A stretch of DNA of 64,000 nt from Microcoleus sp. FACHB-DQ6 (GCA_014695175.1 JACJNV010000121.1:1-64000); one strand, 5' to 3'; positions 52,820 through 61,679 are shown, counted from the stretch's first letter. A program made the numbers and translations. Notes: generated by a model from the letters alone, not told the origin.

Positions 52820-53497
52820 TTATCTACTTTTAGAGGTGCGAGCGAGTTCTTGCAACCCTGATACCAGATTGCCCAGTTCCATGACGTAAGCACCCCTAAT
52901 CTTCTTTGTGTTGCTAAAACTAACCTTAGCATCGCTAAATACAACTACTGGAGTGACCTTGGTTAACTTCTTAGCTTTTTTGATAGCCGTGACTTCTTTG
53001 GCAATCTGTGCCAGAAAGTCTTTCTCAAAATCTCTCAATTTCCCGTAAGATAGACGCTTGAGCACATCCCCATCCAACAGAACTACGGTTGAGTGAGACT
53101 TCACATCAAGGATAAAATTGACCCCTTTAGGCGATCGCAGCCACACATCGATATCGCCTACTTCCGGCAATCTTAAGTTGTACTCAGCTATCCATCCAGA
53201 TTGGATTAGGGACTCCAAAACTTGCTGAATCTTTTCTTCACCACAGGCCCCTTGGTCAAATCTTTGAGACGACTTCCAAAACGTTTTGCCGTCCTCAATG
53301 AACGGAAGGGCGATTAATGCCCCTATCACAAGAGCCGCGACCAAAAATAAAGGATTAAAAGGTGCTACCACGTATATCAGCAGTGGCAACAACATCAACC
53401 CTGTTGCGGCACCGTACCTGTATAAGGCTTTGGCACGAAGCTGTTTAGCATGGCGACGCAATGGTTTTCCAGCATCTTCGTTATATTGCGGCTGCAT
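52820..53497 (-). CDS. NERD-like nuclease-related membrane protein
   Basis: A 225-residue protein. Two hydrophobic helices at about 30-48 and 50-68 anchor it. Residues about 80-195 are a nuclease-related domain with G-E-E-K-I-Q-Q-V-L, G-D-I-D-V-W and F-I-L-D-V-K-S-H, the D...DxK spacing of the PD-(D/E)XK fold (NERD). Role unknown; proteins of this type may process DNA at the membrane. It lies between RNA modification and phycobilisome genes with repeat-filled gaps on both sides. Confidence 0.72.
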   Translation of the reverse strand: MQPQYNEDAGKPLRRHAKQLRAKALYRYGAATGLMLLPLLIYVVAPFNPLFLVAALVIGALIALPFIEDGKTFWKSSQRFDQGACGEEKIQQVLESLIQSGWIAEYNLRLPEVGDIDVWLRSPKGVNFILDVKSHSTVVLLDGDVLKRLSYGKLRDFEKDFLAQIAKEVTAIKKAKKLTKVTPVVVFSDAKVSFSNTKKIRGAYVMELGNLVSGLQELARTSKSR

Positions 53498-53816
53498 AAA
53501 TGCACCTATGCACTTAGAGTTGACAATGGGAAAAGGTCGAATTATTTTTATTCCTTCTTCCTTCTTCCTTCTTCCCTCTTCCTTCTTCCTGACATCCGTT
53601 ACATCCGTTACATCCGTTACATCCGTTACAGAATCCGTTGCCGAACTTCCCTCTTCCTTCTTCCTAATGACAAAAAATTATGAGTCCCGAGTTTTGGATT
53701 CCAAGTTTAGTAAAAAACTCAAACCTCAAAACTCAAGACTCAAAACTCTTTCAGCCTAAAAGCCGATCGATTCAGTCGATCGCCCGACACAAATAATTGC
53801 ATCAGGGCAGCATCAA
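53498..53816. other. intergenic region full of tandem repeats
   Basis: 319 bases: TTCTTCC polypyrimidine runs, four ACATCCGTT nonamers at 53592-53628, GAATCCGTTGCCGAAC, and another polypyrimidine run. Two overlapping plus-strand frames through the repeats are chance. Confidence 0.7.
53592..53666. repeat. ACATCCGTT repeat family, copy 1
   Basis: Four ACATCCGTT units, then AGAATCCGTTGCCGAACTTC and CCTCTTCCTTCTTCC. The reverse complement of this arrangement, with one ACATCCGTT unit, is at 61601-61650 and a decayed one at 62371-62432. Confidence 0.75.
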
Positions 53817-54575
53817 TTACCGGCGACGGGGAACCATCGTGTCGATATTGATATTAGCCAGTGGCACGCGCTGCGGGGGAGTAGCAGGCAGCGGGATATT
53901 GCGCGCCATACCCAAATAGTTCGACGGATCGCCAGCCTTGGGCTGCTGTTCTTGAGGAACAAAACGGCGGACACTTGTCTGCCAGATGATTTGCGGGAAG
54001 CCAAGCTGCGAACGGTGGTACTCACCGTAGCGGGGCGTCTTCAAGTTGAAAGGAGTGTCCCCTCCAACTCGCTGAGGCAAAATTCGGCGCTGTTGGTAAG
54101 GTATTGTGTCATAGCCGAACTTTTCCAGGTACTCTTCGCTATTGACCAACTCGTCAATAAAGCCTTGAGGCCCCTTATTGGCTACCACGATCGACCAAGC
54201 AATCTTTTCGCGTTCGCTGTAAACATCCCGGCCCAAAATGCGCTGCACGCACATTTCCACAAACCGATAGTTGCTGTTAGTTTGATAATTCCGCTCCAAG
54301 AAAGGAGCCGAAGTCGCCAAACCGCGAATAAAATCCCGCACCGTAATTTGGCCGAACTTGAGTTGCGACTCCAAAGACTTTTGGCGGTTGCTCTTGAGGA
54401 TTTGGTGTTCGCTGTAAATCTGGCGATATCCAGCCCAAATCAAATTATCCATGTCTCCAGGCGAGAGCACATTTTCAGTTGTGAAAATTCTCGGCTGCTC
54501 GTCGCCGCCTACTTCAAAACCAGCAACGCGCTGGTTTTGGCTCTTGGGGGCGTAGCTTAATAAAGGAAGCGCCAC
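53817..54575 (-). CDS. cpcG: phycobilisome rod-core linker polypeptide
   Basis: A 252-residue linker that joins phycocyanin rods to the allophycocyanin core. It starts [16 protein letters not shown]; the linker domain (about 18-185) has [28 protein letters not shown] and [10 protein letters not shown]. The C-terminal 65 residues are the CpcG-specific tail without a membrane helix, so the CpcG1 type. It is followed on the same strand by no other gene; cpcS lies upstream. Confidence 0.95.
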   Translation of the reverse strand: MALPLLSYAPKSQNQRVAGFEVGGDEQPRIFTTENVLSPGDMDNLIWAGYRQIYSEHQILKSNRQKSLESQLKFGQITVRDFIRGLATSAPFLERNYQTNSNYRFVEMCVQRILGRDVYSEREKIAWSIVVANKGPQGFIDELVNSEEYLEKFGYDTIPYQQRRILPQRVGGDTPFNLKTPRYGEYHRSQLGFPQIIWQTSVRRFVPQEQQPKAGDPSNYLGMARNIPLPATPPQRVPLANINIDTMVPRRR

Positions 54576-55114
54576 GTTAAAATCTCCGTTATCTCAAATT
54601 TCAGAAATAGTTGACACCGCGAGCTGCCAGCATAACGGATACAACTAACCAACATACAGATTAGGGGATTCCCGCAATCTAAATCTGATTTTCCTGAATT
54701 TTTGCAACAATCTGTAACATTTGTTGACTTTGGGGAAGGGAGAAGGAAGAAGGAAGAGGGAAGAAGGAAGAGGGGAGAGGGAAGAGGGAAGAGGGAAGAA
54801 GAGAGTTCTGGCACAAGTCAAATTCACGCCCCGCAAGTCCCCCCTTATTAAGGGGGAAACAAGAATAATCTTGCCCCCTCCCCTTGCTAAGGGGAGGGTT
54901 GGGGTGGGGTGCTTTGTATTTTTGCAAGAGTTCTAAGGAAGAGGGAAGAAGGAAGAAGGCAGTTATGCAGAAAGAAGGCTCGTTCCCCGGAAGCGGGCAG
55001 GAACGCCGCTCGGCGAGGCTCTGCTTCGTCAAACAGGAGGCAAACGGCTCCCGCCAAGCATTCCCAGGCAAAGCTGGGAGAACGAGCTTAAGAGCCGGGG
55101 AACGAGCTTACAAA
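54576..55114. other. intergenic region with repeats
   Basis: 539 bases between cpcG and cpcS: GGAAGA-type polypurine (54733-54803), CCCCCTTATTAAGGGGG (54841-54857), CCCTCCCCTTGCTAAGGGGAGGG (54878-54900) and GTTCCCCGGAAGCGGG / CCGGGGAAC arms at 54978-55106. All are repeat-like; no gene is supported. It must contain the cpcG promoter. Confidence 0.6.
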
Positions 55115-55711
55115 TTACCAGCCCAGAGCCGAATAAAACTCGCTGCCGGTCACTCGATCTGCTGCGGGTTCTGATGTTGCATCCGAGTCTGGTTGCACCC
55201 GAATTTCGGTACAAAAAGTCGATGTGCTGAAACCGCCAAAGCGCTTTACGGTACTCGTCCGCATCCGCACGTTCGGATTAGGAAACCAGAAACGCTCGAT
55301 CGAACTCATCGTCTCGTATTCCGTAATCAGCAGCAGCCCATCCTCATCATCCATCTCAAAACGACCAGCCACCGGCACAATTTCCGCATAGCCCCGTTCG
55401 CGCAACATCAAGCCCTGCCGGGGATTTTCAGGATCGGGGACGATCGCGAAAACCGTAGACCCTTTATGATTCTCATCATCCTTATCCCACGCCATCGAGC
55501 CGTGCCAAGTCACAAAAGCCCCCCCAGCAGCCCGGCTCGGATCGACTTCGTGCATCTTGCAAATCTCGGCGACTCGCGCGTCATCCGCACCCAGCGCCGT
55601 TACCTGAATATTTGAATCCCCAATCTCCGCTTGGCGGAAAGCGAGGTGGTGAGTGCTGCGCTGAGAACGCCACTCCCCAGCACTGCTTTGAAAAAACTCC
55701 ATGGCATCCAT
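55115..55711 (-). CDS. cpcS: phycobiliprotein lyase, CpcS/CpeS family
   Basis: A 198-residue lipocalin-like chaperone that attaches phycocyanobilin to Cys-82/84 of phycobiliprotein subunits. It begins M-D-A-M-E-F-F-Q-S-S-A-G-E-W-R-S-Q-R-S-T-H-H-L, the family start; W-H-G-S-M-A-W-D, S-S-I-E-R-F-W-F-P-N-P-N-V-R-M-R-T-S and E-I-R follow. Full length. CpcS versus CpeS cannot be separated with certainty, but no phycoerythrin gene is seen in the window. Confidence 0.92.
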   Translation of the reverse strand: MDAMEFFQSSAGEWRSQRSTHHLAFRQAEIGDSNIQVTALGADDARVAEICKMHEVDPSRAAGGAFVTWHGSMAWDKDDENHKGSTVFAIVPDPENPRQGLMLRERGYAEIVPVAGRFEMDDEDGLLLITEYETMSSIERFWFPNPNVRMRTSTVKRFGGFSTSTFCTEIRVQPDSDATSEPAADRVTGSEFYSALGW

Positions 55712-55812
55712 ACGAACTAGCTCCTTTGGCTTAGGCTTCCCTGTCTTTACGCCTTTTTATGATAAAGCTCCCCCCACTTAGATGTACTTTTGCTACACAA
55801 ATTAGTCTCAAA

Positions 55813-55851
55813 ATGTCTACTTTGGACATATTGTCAAGCGAATGTTATGAT
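55813..55851 (+). promoter_or_regulatory. candidate nblA promoter and operator
   Basis: TTGGAC (55822-55827) and TATGAT (55846-55851) are 18 bases apart, a fair sigma-70 type promoter. ATGTC-TACTTTG-GACAT (55813-55829), a perfect inverted repeat with a 7-base spacer, overlaps the -35 box and could be a regulator site. TGTA-N7-TACA at 55783-55797 is one base short of the NtcA consensus. All are inferences from pattern. Confidence 0.4.
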
Positions 55852-55940
55852 AGTTTACAATGTAGGAGACACAACAAATCCTGCGAAACGTCATTCCGAT
55901 CAATTTCGCATCAATCTCAGCAAACTGGAGGAGCGATTTT

Positions 55941-56111
55941 ATGGATATGCCTACAACCAGCCTCAGCATGGAACAGCAGTTCAAACTGCAAGTGCTACGC
56001 GAAGAAGTCAAAAGGTTAAGCCAAGACCAAGCTCAGGAATATTTGCTCGAAGTTATGCGGCAAAACATGGTTAAAGAAAACCTGTTCAAGCATTGGATGA
56101 AGAATATGTGA
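55941..56111 (+). CDS. nblA: phycobilisome degradation protein NblA
   Basis: A 56-residue protein starting MDMPTTSLSMEQQFKLQVLR, with V-K-R-L-S, A-Q-E-Y-L-L-E-V-M-R-Q-N-M-V-K-E-N-L-F-K-H, the NblA signature. NblA binds phycobilisomes and guides the Clp protease to them during nitrogen or other starvation. GGAGGAG lies ten bases upstream. It is divergent from cpcS (229 bases between starts) and is followed by a strong hairpin. An overlapping 94-codon frame in another phase is a shadow. Confidence 0.93.
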   Translation: MDMPTTSLSMEQQFKLQVLREEVKRLSQDQAQEYLLEVMRQNMVKENLFKHWMKNM

Positions 56112-56189
56112 ACCCCTCAAGCATTTCTTCACAAAAATCAGCGGCTTGTATCTGCAAAAAGTGCGATCGAGCTATTAAACATAAAACCC

Positions 56190-56222
56190 AGAATCCCGCT
56201 TTCTTGGAGAAAGCGGGATTCT
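56190..56222 (+). terminator. terminator-like hairpin after nblA
   Basis: A perfect 14-base stem GAATCCCGCTTTCT / AGAAAGCGGGATTC with a TGG loop, 80 bases after the nblA stop. There is no T tract, so it may also stabilise the short mRNA. Confidence 0.6.
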
Positions 56223-56317
56223 CTATTCAGAAAAGTTTTATGCAGTTTTTTTTGTAGCTACCAAACTCAGCAAATTAAATGTTTTTAGTCTCTTAAAGAG
56301 GGACGATAGTTTGTGTA

Positions 56318-56340
56318 GCGACAGGTTTCAACCTGTCGGG
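56318..56340. repeat. palindrome CGACAGGTT-ACCTGTCG at the pst operon end
   Basis: GCGACAGGTTTCAACCTGTCG with a short loop sits 3 bases past the pstB stop. It has no T tract on either side and resembles a repeat often found in cyanobacterial gaps; it may act as the operon's end signal. Confidence 0.5.
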
Positions 56341-56343
56341 GAC

Positions 56344-57144
56344 TCAACCAAAACGGCCGCTCACATAATCTAAAGTAGACTCTTCCTTCGGACTTTGGAA
56401 AATTACCTCAGTCTTGTCACACTCCACAAGATAGCCAAACCGCTTCCCATCGTCAGAAAGTTTAGCATTGAAAAAAGCAGTCAGGTCAGAAACCCGAGAA
56501 GCCTGCTGCATATTGTGAGTAACGATCACAATCGTATACTTCTCCTTGAGTTCCCGCATCAACTCCTCAATCTTAATCGTAGAAATCGGGTCAAGAGAAG
56601 CGCAAGGTTCATCCATTAACACTACATCAGGATTAATCGCGATCGCCCTAGCAATACACAAACGCTGCTGCTGGCCGCCCGAAAGAGAAAAACCGCTTTG
56701 CTTCAACTTATCCTTCACCTCATCCCACAAATAAGCTTGGCTGAGCGATTTTTCCACCAGCTCATCCATATCCCCCTTATAATTGTTCACCCTCGCACCG
56801 TAAGCAATGTTGTCATAAATCGACTTCGGGAAAGGATTCGGCTTTTGAAACACCATCCCAATCTTGCGGCGCACCTCCACAGCATCAATATCAGGATCGT
56901 AAAGATTTTGACCCTGGTAATCAATTCTACCCTCTAAACGAAAACCGCTAACTAAATCGTTGAGGCGGTTAAAACATCGCAGGATTGTACTTTTACCGCA
57001 GCCCGACGGCCCAATCAAGGCAGTAATGCGATTTTTAGGAATCTCCATTGAAACATTTTTAACCGCGTGAAAACCGCCGTAAAAAATATTGATATTTTCT
57101 GTCCGTAAAACTGTTTCCGCTTGCTTGTCTAAATCCATCATCAT
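56344..57144 (-). CDS. pstB: phosphate ABC transporter ATP-binding protein
   Basis: About 266 residues. [12 protein letters not shown], Walker [10 protein letters not shown] (about 43), Q-loop V-F-Q-K-P-N-P-F-P, signature [13 protein letters not shown] and Walker [16 protein letters not shown]. The F-Q-K-P-N-P-F motif is specific to PstB. The frame extends to 57195, but the ATG-ATG-ATG run at 57138-57144 fits the family start. Last gene of pstSCAB. Confidence 0.95.
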   Translation of the reverse strand: MMMDLDKQAETVLRTENINIFYGGFHAVKNVSMEIPKNRITALIGPSGCGKSTILRCFNRLNDLVSGFRLEGRIDYQGQNLYDPDIDAVEVRRKIGMVFQKPNPFPKSIYDNIAYGARVNNYKGDMDELVEKSLSQAYLWDEVKDKLKQSGFSLSGGQQQRLCIARAIAINPDVVLMDEPCASLDPISTIKIEELMRELKEKYTIVIVTHNMQQASRVSDLTAFFNAKLSDDGKRFGYLVECDKTEVIFQSPKEESTLDYVSGRFG

Positions 57145-57219
57145 ACAGGTAACAATCCAATCGAATTTTACAAATGACCAATTACAACCGACCAATTACA
57201 ACTGACAAATGACCCATAA

Positions 57220-57256
57220 CAACTGCTGTCAACTGTCAACTGTCAACTGTCAACTG
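57220..57256. repeat. STRR heptamer (CAACTGT)n
   Basis: Four to five GTCAACT units fill part of the pstA-pstB gap (57145-57257), so the operon carries a repeat between two of its genes. Confidence 0.7.
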
Positions 57257-57257
57257 A

Positions 57258-58151
57258 TTAATACACTTTTTTGTGAGTAGCCCAGCGAGAAAGAATACTC
57301 GTCAATAAAACCATCAACACCAAAATCAAAGATGCAGCCCAAGCCAATTCTTTCTGAGCCTTAAAAGGAACCGTTGCAAAGTTGTACACCAAAACCGAAA
57401 GACTCGGAGTTGGCTTATCAAATCCTGCCGGCCAAAAAGGCGAATTTAGCGCCGTGAAAATCAAAGGAGCAGTTTCTCCAGCAGCGCGAGCAATTGCCAA
57501 CGTCACGCCCGTTAAAATAGCCGGAATTGCCGCAGGCAAAACCACCTGCAACACCGTCTGATAATTAGAAGCACCCACCCCAACCGACGCCCATCTAATA
57601 TCTTGCGGGACGATTTGTAGAGCTTCGTCAGTAGTCCGCACAATCGTGGGCAACATCAGCACAGCCAGCGCCGCACCCCCTGCAATTGCCGAAAAACCTC
57701 CCATATTTACCACGAACAAACCGTAGGCAAATACCCCGGCAATAATCGAAGGAACGCCGCTGAGTACATTAGTAGCAAAGCGCACCCAGCGAGCAACTTG
57801 ACCGCTGCTGAATTCCGACAAATAAACGGCTGCCAATACACCAAAAGGCACAGCAATTAAAGAAGCAATTCCTACCGTCATCAATGTACCGAGAATTGCA
57901 TTAGCAATACCGCCTCCCGATAGTCCGGGCGGTGGTGGCAGCTTGGTAAACAAGTCTAAATTCAGGCGATTGAAACCTTGTACGGTGACGTAGTAAAGCA
58001 CTGCAAACAAAGGCAGCAGAGTGAGTGCCAGACTAGCTCCAGCCAGTACAGTCATCCCCAGACTAAACAGCGCTTGTGGGCTGTTTTTAACCTTCTTCAA
58101 ACTTCCTGTTTTCGATACCAAAGGATTCTCATCGGAGACGCTATTTGACAT
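57258..58151 (-). CDS. pstA: phosphate ABC transporter permease PstA
   Basis: A 297-residue inner-membrane permease with six helices, starting near residue 30. The cytoplasmic coupling loop has A-L-Q-I-V-P-Q-D-I-R-W-A-S-V-G-V-G-A-S (E-A-A-like), and I-A-R-A-A-G-E-T-A-P-L-I is the PstA signature. It forms the channel with PstC. 34 bases separate it from pstC upstream. Confidence 0.95.
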   Translation of the reverse strand: MSNSVSDENPLVSKTGSLKKVKNSPQALFSLGMTVLAGASLALTLLPLFAVLYYVTVQGFNRLNLDLFTKLPPPPGLSGGGIANAILGTLMTVGIASLIAVPFGVLAAVYLSEFSSGQVARWVRFATNVLSGVPSIIAGVFAYGLFVVNMGGFSAIAGGAALAVLMLPTIVRTTDEALQIVPQDIRWASVGVGASNYQTVLQVVLPAAIPAILTGVTLAIARAAGETAPLIFTALNSPFWPAGFDKPTPSLSVLVYNFATVPFKAQKELAWAASLILVLMVLLTSILSRWATHKKVY

Positions 58152-58185
58152 AAACTAAAACTATGTAGGAAATTGCGGCCAACTT

Positions 58186-59142
58186 CTAGTTGTACTTCGC
58201 TCTTACTCGAGAAACAATCCACTCTGCCAAAATATTAACAATCAGCGTCAGAATAAACAGAATTAGCCCCGTGTACATCAGAGCCGCCACTTGCAATCCC
58301 GAAGCTTCGGCAAATTGATTTGCCATCAAAGAAGCAATAGTATTTGCAGGAGCTAGCACAGAAGCACTTAACTGATTGGAATTGCCAATTAACAGAGTTG
58401 CGGCCATTGTTTCTCCCATTGCGCGACCGAGCCCGAGCATAATTCCGCCGACAATGCCGGAAAAAGCCGCCGGTACGAGTACCCTAAAAATGGTTGTCCA
58501 GCGAGTAGCTCCCAAACCGAGAGATGCTTGCCGCAAATCGGGCGGGAGACTTGCCAAAGAGTCGCGGGAGATAGCAGTAATAATGGGCAAAGTCATGATT
58601 CCCAAAATTACTCCGGCTGGCAACATTCCCGGGCCGACTGGCGGAGTGCTAAAAATCGGCAGCCATCCGAAGTTACCGTTGAGAAACTTTCCGACAGTGC
58701 TAATAATGGGAATCAATACAGCAATTCCCCACAAACCGTAGACTACGCTGGGAATGGCAGCTAAAAGTTCTACTAAAAAAACCAAAGCTGTACGCACTGG
58801 CAGCGGCAAAAAATCTTCACTTAAGAAGATGGCAGTCCCTACTCCTAATGGTACAGCAATTAGGAGCGCGATCGCCGAACTGACGATCGTCCCGTAAATC
58901 ATCGGCAGCGCACCGTACTCTTCTTTAACCGGATTCCAGCTACTGCCAAACAGAAAGCCCAAACCGTACTGTTGAATCGCAGGTAAAGCCCTGTAACCAA
59001 CGGTGAGCGCGATTGCCAGCAAAATTACACCAACTCCTATGCCCAAAATCCGCGTGAGCCAGATAAAGCCTCGATCTAAGGATTTTTCTGCCCCAGAGCG
59101 CGATCGGCTCTCTGATTGAGCGCTGTGATTATCTGAAATCAT
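58186..59142 (-). CDS. pstC: phosphate ABC transporter permease PstC
   Basis: A 318-residue permease with six helices. L-P-P-D-L-R-Q-A-S-L-G-L-G-A-T is the coupling loop and L-G-R-A-M-G-E-T-M-A-A-T-L the PstC signature. A TTG start at 59157 would add five residues, but ATG 59142 (MISDNHSAQ) is more likely. Between pstS and pstC is a 230-base gap with repeats (59143-59372). Confidence 0.95.
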   Translation of the reverse strand: MISDNHSAQSESRSRSGAEKSLDRGFIWLTRILGIGVGVILLAIALTVGYRALPAIQQYGLGFLFGSSWNPVKEEYGALPMIYGTIVSSAIALLIAVPLGVGTAIFLSEDFLPLPVRTALVFLVELLAAIPSVVYGLWGIAVLIPIISTVGKFLNGNFGWLPIFSTPPVGPGMLPAGVILGIMTLPIITAISRDSLASLPPDLRQASLGLGATRWTTIFRVLVPAAFSGIVGGIMLGLGRAMGETMAATLLIGNSNQLSASVLAPANTIASLMANQFAEASGLQVAALMYTGLILFILTLIVNILAEWIVSRVRAKYN

Positions 59143-59372
59143 AGAAAAAAAAACCAAATATATAGTAGCGAAAAATAGCCTGTTTCAGAAAAAGCTAGAA
59201 GGAAGCAGAAAGAAAGACCATAAATAAAATCAAAGAGGGGCGGGTTTATTAATCCCCTGACTTTTCAACAAATATTTCTGGTAAAACCCGCCTCTACAGA
59301 AATATCTCTCTTTTTTTCTTCCGTCTGCCGTCTTCCTTCTTCCTTCTTCCCTCTTCCTTCTTCCTTCAATTG

Positions 59373-60557
59373 CTATTGGGCAACCTCAATCTTGTAGTCT
59401 GCGCTGATGCCGTCAGCGGCCGCGGCTACTTTTTCTTTAACGCTTTGGGGCAGAGGAACGTAGCCCAATTCGGAACTAACTTTTTGACCTTCAGTTAAGC
59501 CGTATTCAACCATTGCCTCGATGGCTTTGGCTTTGTTGGGGTCAGTAACTGTTTTGGGGACGAGCATCCAAGTGTAGGTGACAATTGGATAGGATTGAGC
59601 GCCTTCGGGGTCTTCGATAAATGCTCGCAGGTTTTCCGGCATGGGCACAGTTGCTAAAGCTTGAGAAGCTGATTCGTCGGTAGGTGCGACAAAGCTGCCT
59701 GCTTTGTTTTCCAAAGATGCAAATTTGACATTGTTGTTTTTGGCATAGCCGTATTCTATGTAGCCGATGCTGCCGACGGTTTGCAGAATTTGGGCTGTGA
59801 CGCCTTCGTTGCCTTTTGCGCCTACGCCTACGGGCCACTCTACTGTTTTGCCGTCGCCTACTGCACTTTTCCAGTCGGGGCTGATGGCACTCAGGTGTTT
59901 GGTGAAGACGGCGGTGGTACCGCTACCGTCGGAACGGTGGACGATGGTGATGGCTTGGTCTGGCAATTTAGCGGTCGGGTTGGCGGCTGCTATTCTGGGA
60001 TCGTTCCAGTTGGTAATTTTACCGGCGAAGATATCTGCGTAAACATCCCGTGGCAGTTTCAGTGGTTCGGTTAAGTCTGGCAGGTTGTAGCCGATGACGA
60101 TGCTGCCGGCTGTCATGGGCAGCAAGATCACGCCTTTGTCGGCTGGAACTTTGGCGATTTCGTCGTCTTTCATGCCGGTGTCGCTGGCCCCAAAGTCTAC
60201 TGTGCCTTTGGTAAATTGTTCGACTCCGGCGCCGCTGCCTACAGATTGATAGTTAATTTGTACTTTGGGGTTGGTTTTGTTGAAGTCTTGAAACCAACGC
60301 TGGTACAGAGGGGCGGGGAATGAGGCGCCGGCTGCGGTGATGGCTACGTCTGAGGCTAGGGCGAGTTTGGTGTTTTCCGCTGTGCCTGTGGCTGCAACGG
60401 GGGAAGCGCCGGGTGATGCTGCGGTGTCGCCGGGGCTGGGGCTGCTGCTCGCGTTTGGGCTCTCACTGCGGCAAGCTGCTACACTGAGGGCGATCGCCAT
60501 TACGGTAATTGCTGTAGTCAGACGCTTTGGATTAATCAAGTTGAGACGAAAAAGCAT
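59373..60557 (-). CDS. pstS: phosphate ABC transporter substrate-binding lipoprotein
   Basis: A 394-residue periplasmic phosphate receptor. Lipoprotein signal with lipobox V-A-A-C (Cys29), an S/P/A-rich linker (30-75), then the binding domain: A-A-G-A-S-F-P-A-P-L-Y-Q-R-W, Y-Q-S-V-G-S-G-A-G-V-E-Q-F and R-S-D-G-S-G-T-T-A-V-F carry the phosphate ligands. The frame goes on to 60698, but ATG 60557 begins the signal peptide. First gene of the operon; a candidate Pho box lies upstream. Confidence 0.95.
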   Translation of the reverse strand: MLFRLNLINPKRLTTAITVMAIALSVAACRSESPNASSSPSPGDTAASPGASPVAATGTAENTKLALASDVAITAAGASFPAPLYQRWFQDFNKTNPKVQINYQSVGSGAGVEQFTKGTVDFGASDTGMKDDEIAKVPADKGVILLPMTAGSIVIGYNLPDLTEPLKLPRDVYADIFAGKITNWNDPRIAAANPTAKLPDQAITIVHRSDGSGTTAVFTKHLSAISPDWKSAVGDGKTVEWPVGVGAKGNEGVTAQILQTVGSIGYIEYGYAKNNNVKFASLENKAGSFVAPTDESASQALATVPMPENLRAFIEDPEGAQSYPIVTYTWMLVPKTVTDPNKAKAIEAMVEYGLTEGQKVSSELGYVPLPQSVKEKVAAAADGISADYKIEVAQ

Positions 60558-60613
60558 AGGTATAAAAAATCTGCGATCGTTATATGGGTGTCCCGCATCA
60601 GCATAGCGCGCAA

Positions 60614-60632
60614 AAGTAAAGATTAGGTTAAG
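60614..60632 (-). promoter_or_regulatory. candidate Pho box upstream of pstS
   Basis: On the minus strand CTTAACCT (60625-60632) is followed after three bases by CTTTACTT (60614-60621). The cyanobacterial SphR/PhoB box is built of 8-base CTTAACCT-like repeats with 3-base spacers. One unit is perfect, the second matches six of eight, a third is not clear. It lies about 57-75 bases upstream of the pstS start codon. Confidence 0.5.
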
Positions 60633-60923
60633 AATCTTTACACTTAATCGCCATTTAATATTAATTAATATTATTAATGTTATTGAGGAGCTTGACAATC
60701 GTGATTTTATAAGATAAGCGCAAGATAAAGTGGTACGGAAACCAGCATTCGATCGCCCGATCGCGAAAAAGTCCCGATTAAATTATCACAAGATCCAGGC
60801 TTGAGAACCAGAAAACCATACAATGGTGGTTGTTTTGACAGTAGTGCTAGTATTAATAATTTAAAAGCTGCGGGCATTGAAGCTTGCATCTGACAAATAC
60901 ATTTTGACGAATGCTGTTTGATG

Positions 60924-61016
60924 ATATAGCAACCGCCCTGACGGTTAGGACGTTCTTAATTGCACAAACATAAACGGTCGATTGCAACTTCGGTCTTCCT
61001 TCTTTCTTCTGCTATA
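60924..61016. repeat. MITE-like element ATATAGCA...TGCTATA, copy 2
   Basis: ATATAGCAACC, TTAGGACGTTCTTAA and CTTTCTTCTGCTATA match the element at 26874-26950. Its last base touches the ATG of bioY at 61017. Confidence 0.65.
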
Positions 61017-61595
61017 ATGCCTGCTCCTATTGAACTAATCTGGGCTGTTATTGGTTTGCTCCTGACGATAGGAGGCACTTTTTTGCCTGCATCTGTCACA
61101 ATTCCGATTGGGTTGTGGGACGATCGAGGACTTCAGGCCTACTCTTTAGGTGTTACCTATCAAATTGGAGCCGTCTTGCTAGTAGGCTGCATGGGGGGGA
61201 AAAATGCTGCGGCTCTCTCGCAAATTGCCTATTTGGCATTAGGATTAACTGGGTGGCCAGTTTTTTCTCAAGGCGGCGGCATCGGCTATCTCAAAGAAGC
61301 GAGTTTTGGGTATTTGCTGGGTTTTGTGCCTGGTGCTTGGGTGTGCGGCTGGGTGGCTTTTAAGGTGGCTTCGCGGCTGGAATCTATGGCTTTTAGCTGT
61401 TTGTGCGGTTTGTTCACTGTTCACGCGATCGGCTTAATTTATCTAATTTTTACTTACTGGCTGCCTCCGGCAAAAAAAACACCTTTATTCGATGAGATTC
61501 TTAAATATTCGGTTTATCCCCTGCCGGGACAATTGGCGGTAGTTTGTGCGATCGCAGTGCTGTCATTTACTTTGCGCCGTTTGATGTTTTATTAA
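61017..61595 (+). CDS. bioY: biotin transporter BioY
   Basis: A 192-residue membrane protein of about six helices, the substrate-binding (S) part of an ECF-type biotin transporter. G-G-T-F-L-P, Y-Q-I-G-A-V-L-L-V-G, Y-L-A-L-G-L-T-G-W-P-V-F and Y-L-L-G-F-V-P-G-A-W-V-C-G fit BioY. The frame opens at TTG 60960, inside a repeat; ATG 61017 is the family-like start, though no ribosome site precedes it. No energising ATPase gene is near, so it would use shared ECF parts or act alone. Confidence 0.88.
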   Translation: MPAPIELIWAVIGLLLTIGGTFLPASVTIPIGLWDDRGLQAYSLGVTYQIGAVLLVGCMGGKNAAALSQIAYLALGLTGWPVFSQGGGIGYLKEASFGYLLGFVPGAWVCGWVAFKVASRLESMAFSCLCGLFTVHAIGLIYLIFTYWLPPAKKTPLFDEILKYSVYPLPGQLAVVCAIAVLSFTLRRLMFY

Positions 61596-61600
61596 TTGCG

Positions 61601-61679
61601 AAGGAAGAAGGAAGTTCGGCAACGGATTCTGTAACGGATGTCAGGATGAAGGATGAAGGATGAAGGATGAAGGATGAGG
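61601..61679. repeat. ACATCCGTT family copy 2 plus GGATGAA heptamers
   Basis: AAGGAAGAAGGAAGTTCGGC then AACGGATTCTGTAACGGATGT is the reverse complement of 53620-53660; it is followed by four GGATGAA heptamers (61645-61677). Confidence 0.75.

Larger units (their letters stand above)
60558..61016. other. divergent intergenic region pstS-bioY
   Basis: 459 bases with the Pho box, a very A/T-rich stretch (60640-60710) that likely carries the pstS promoter, and the MITE-like element at 60924-61016 before bioY. Confidence 0.55.

Noticed and set aside
60558-61016. Biotin or other riboswitch upstream of bioY
   Set aside because: The region is a dispersed repeat also found at 26874-26950, not a conserved leader.
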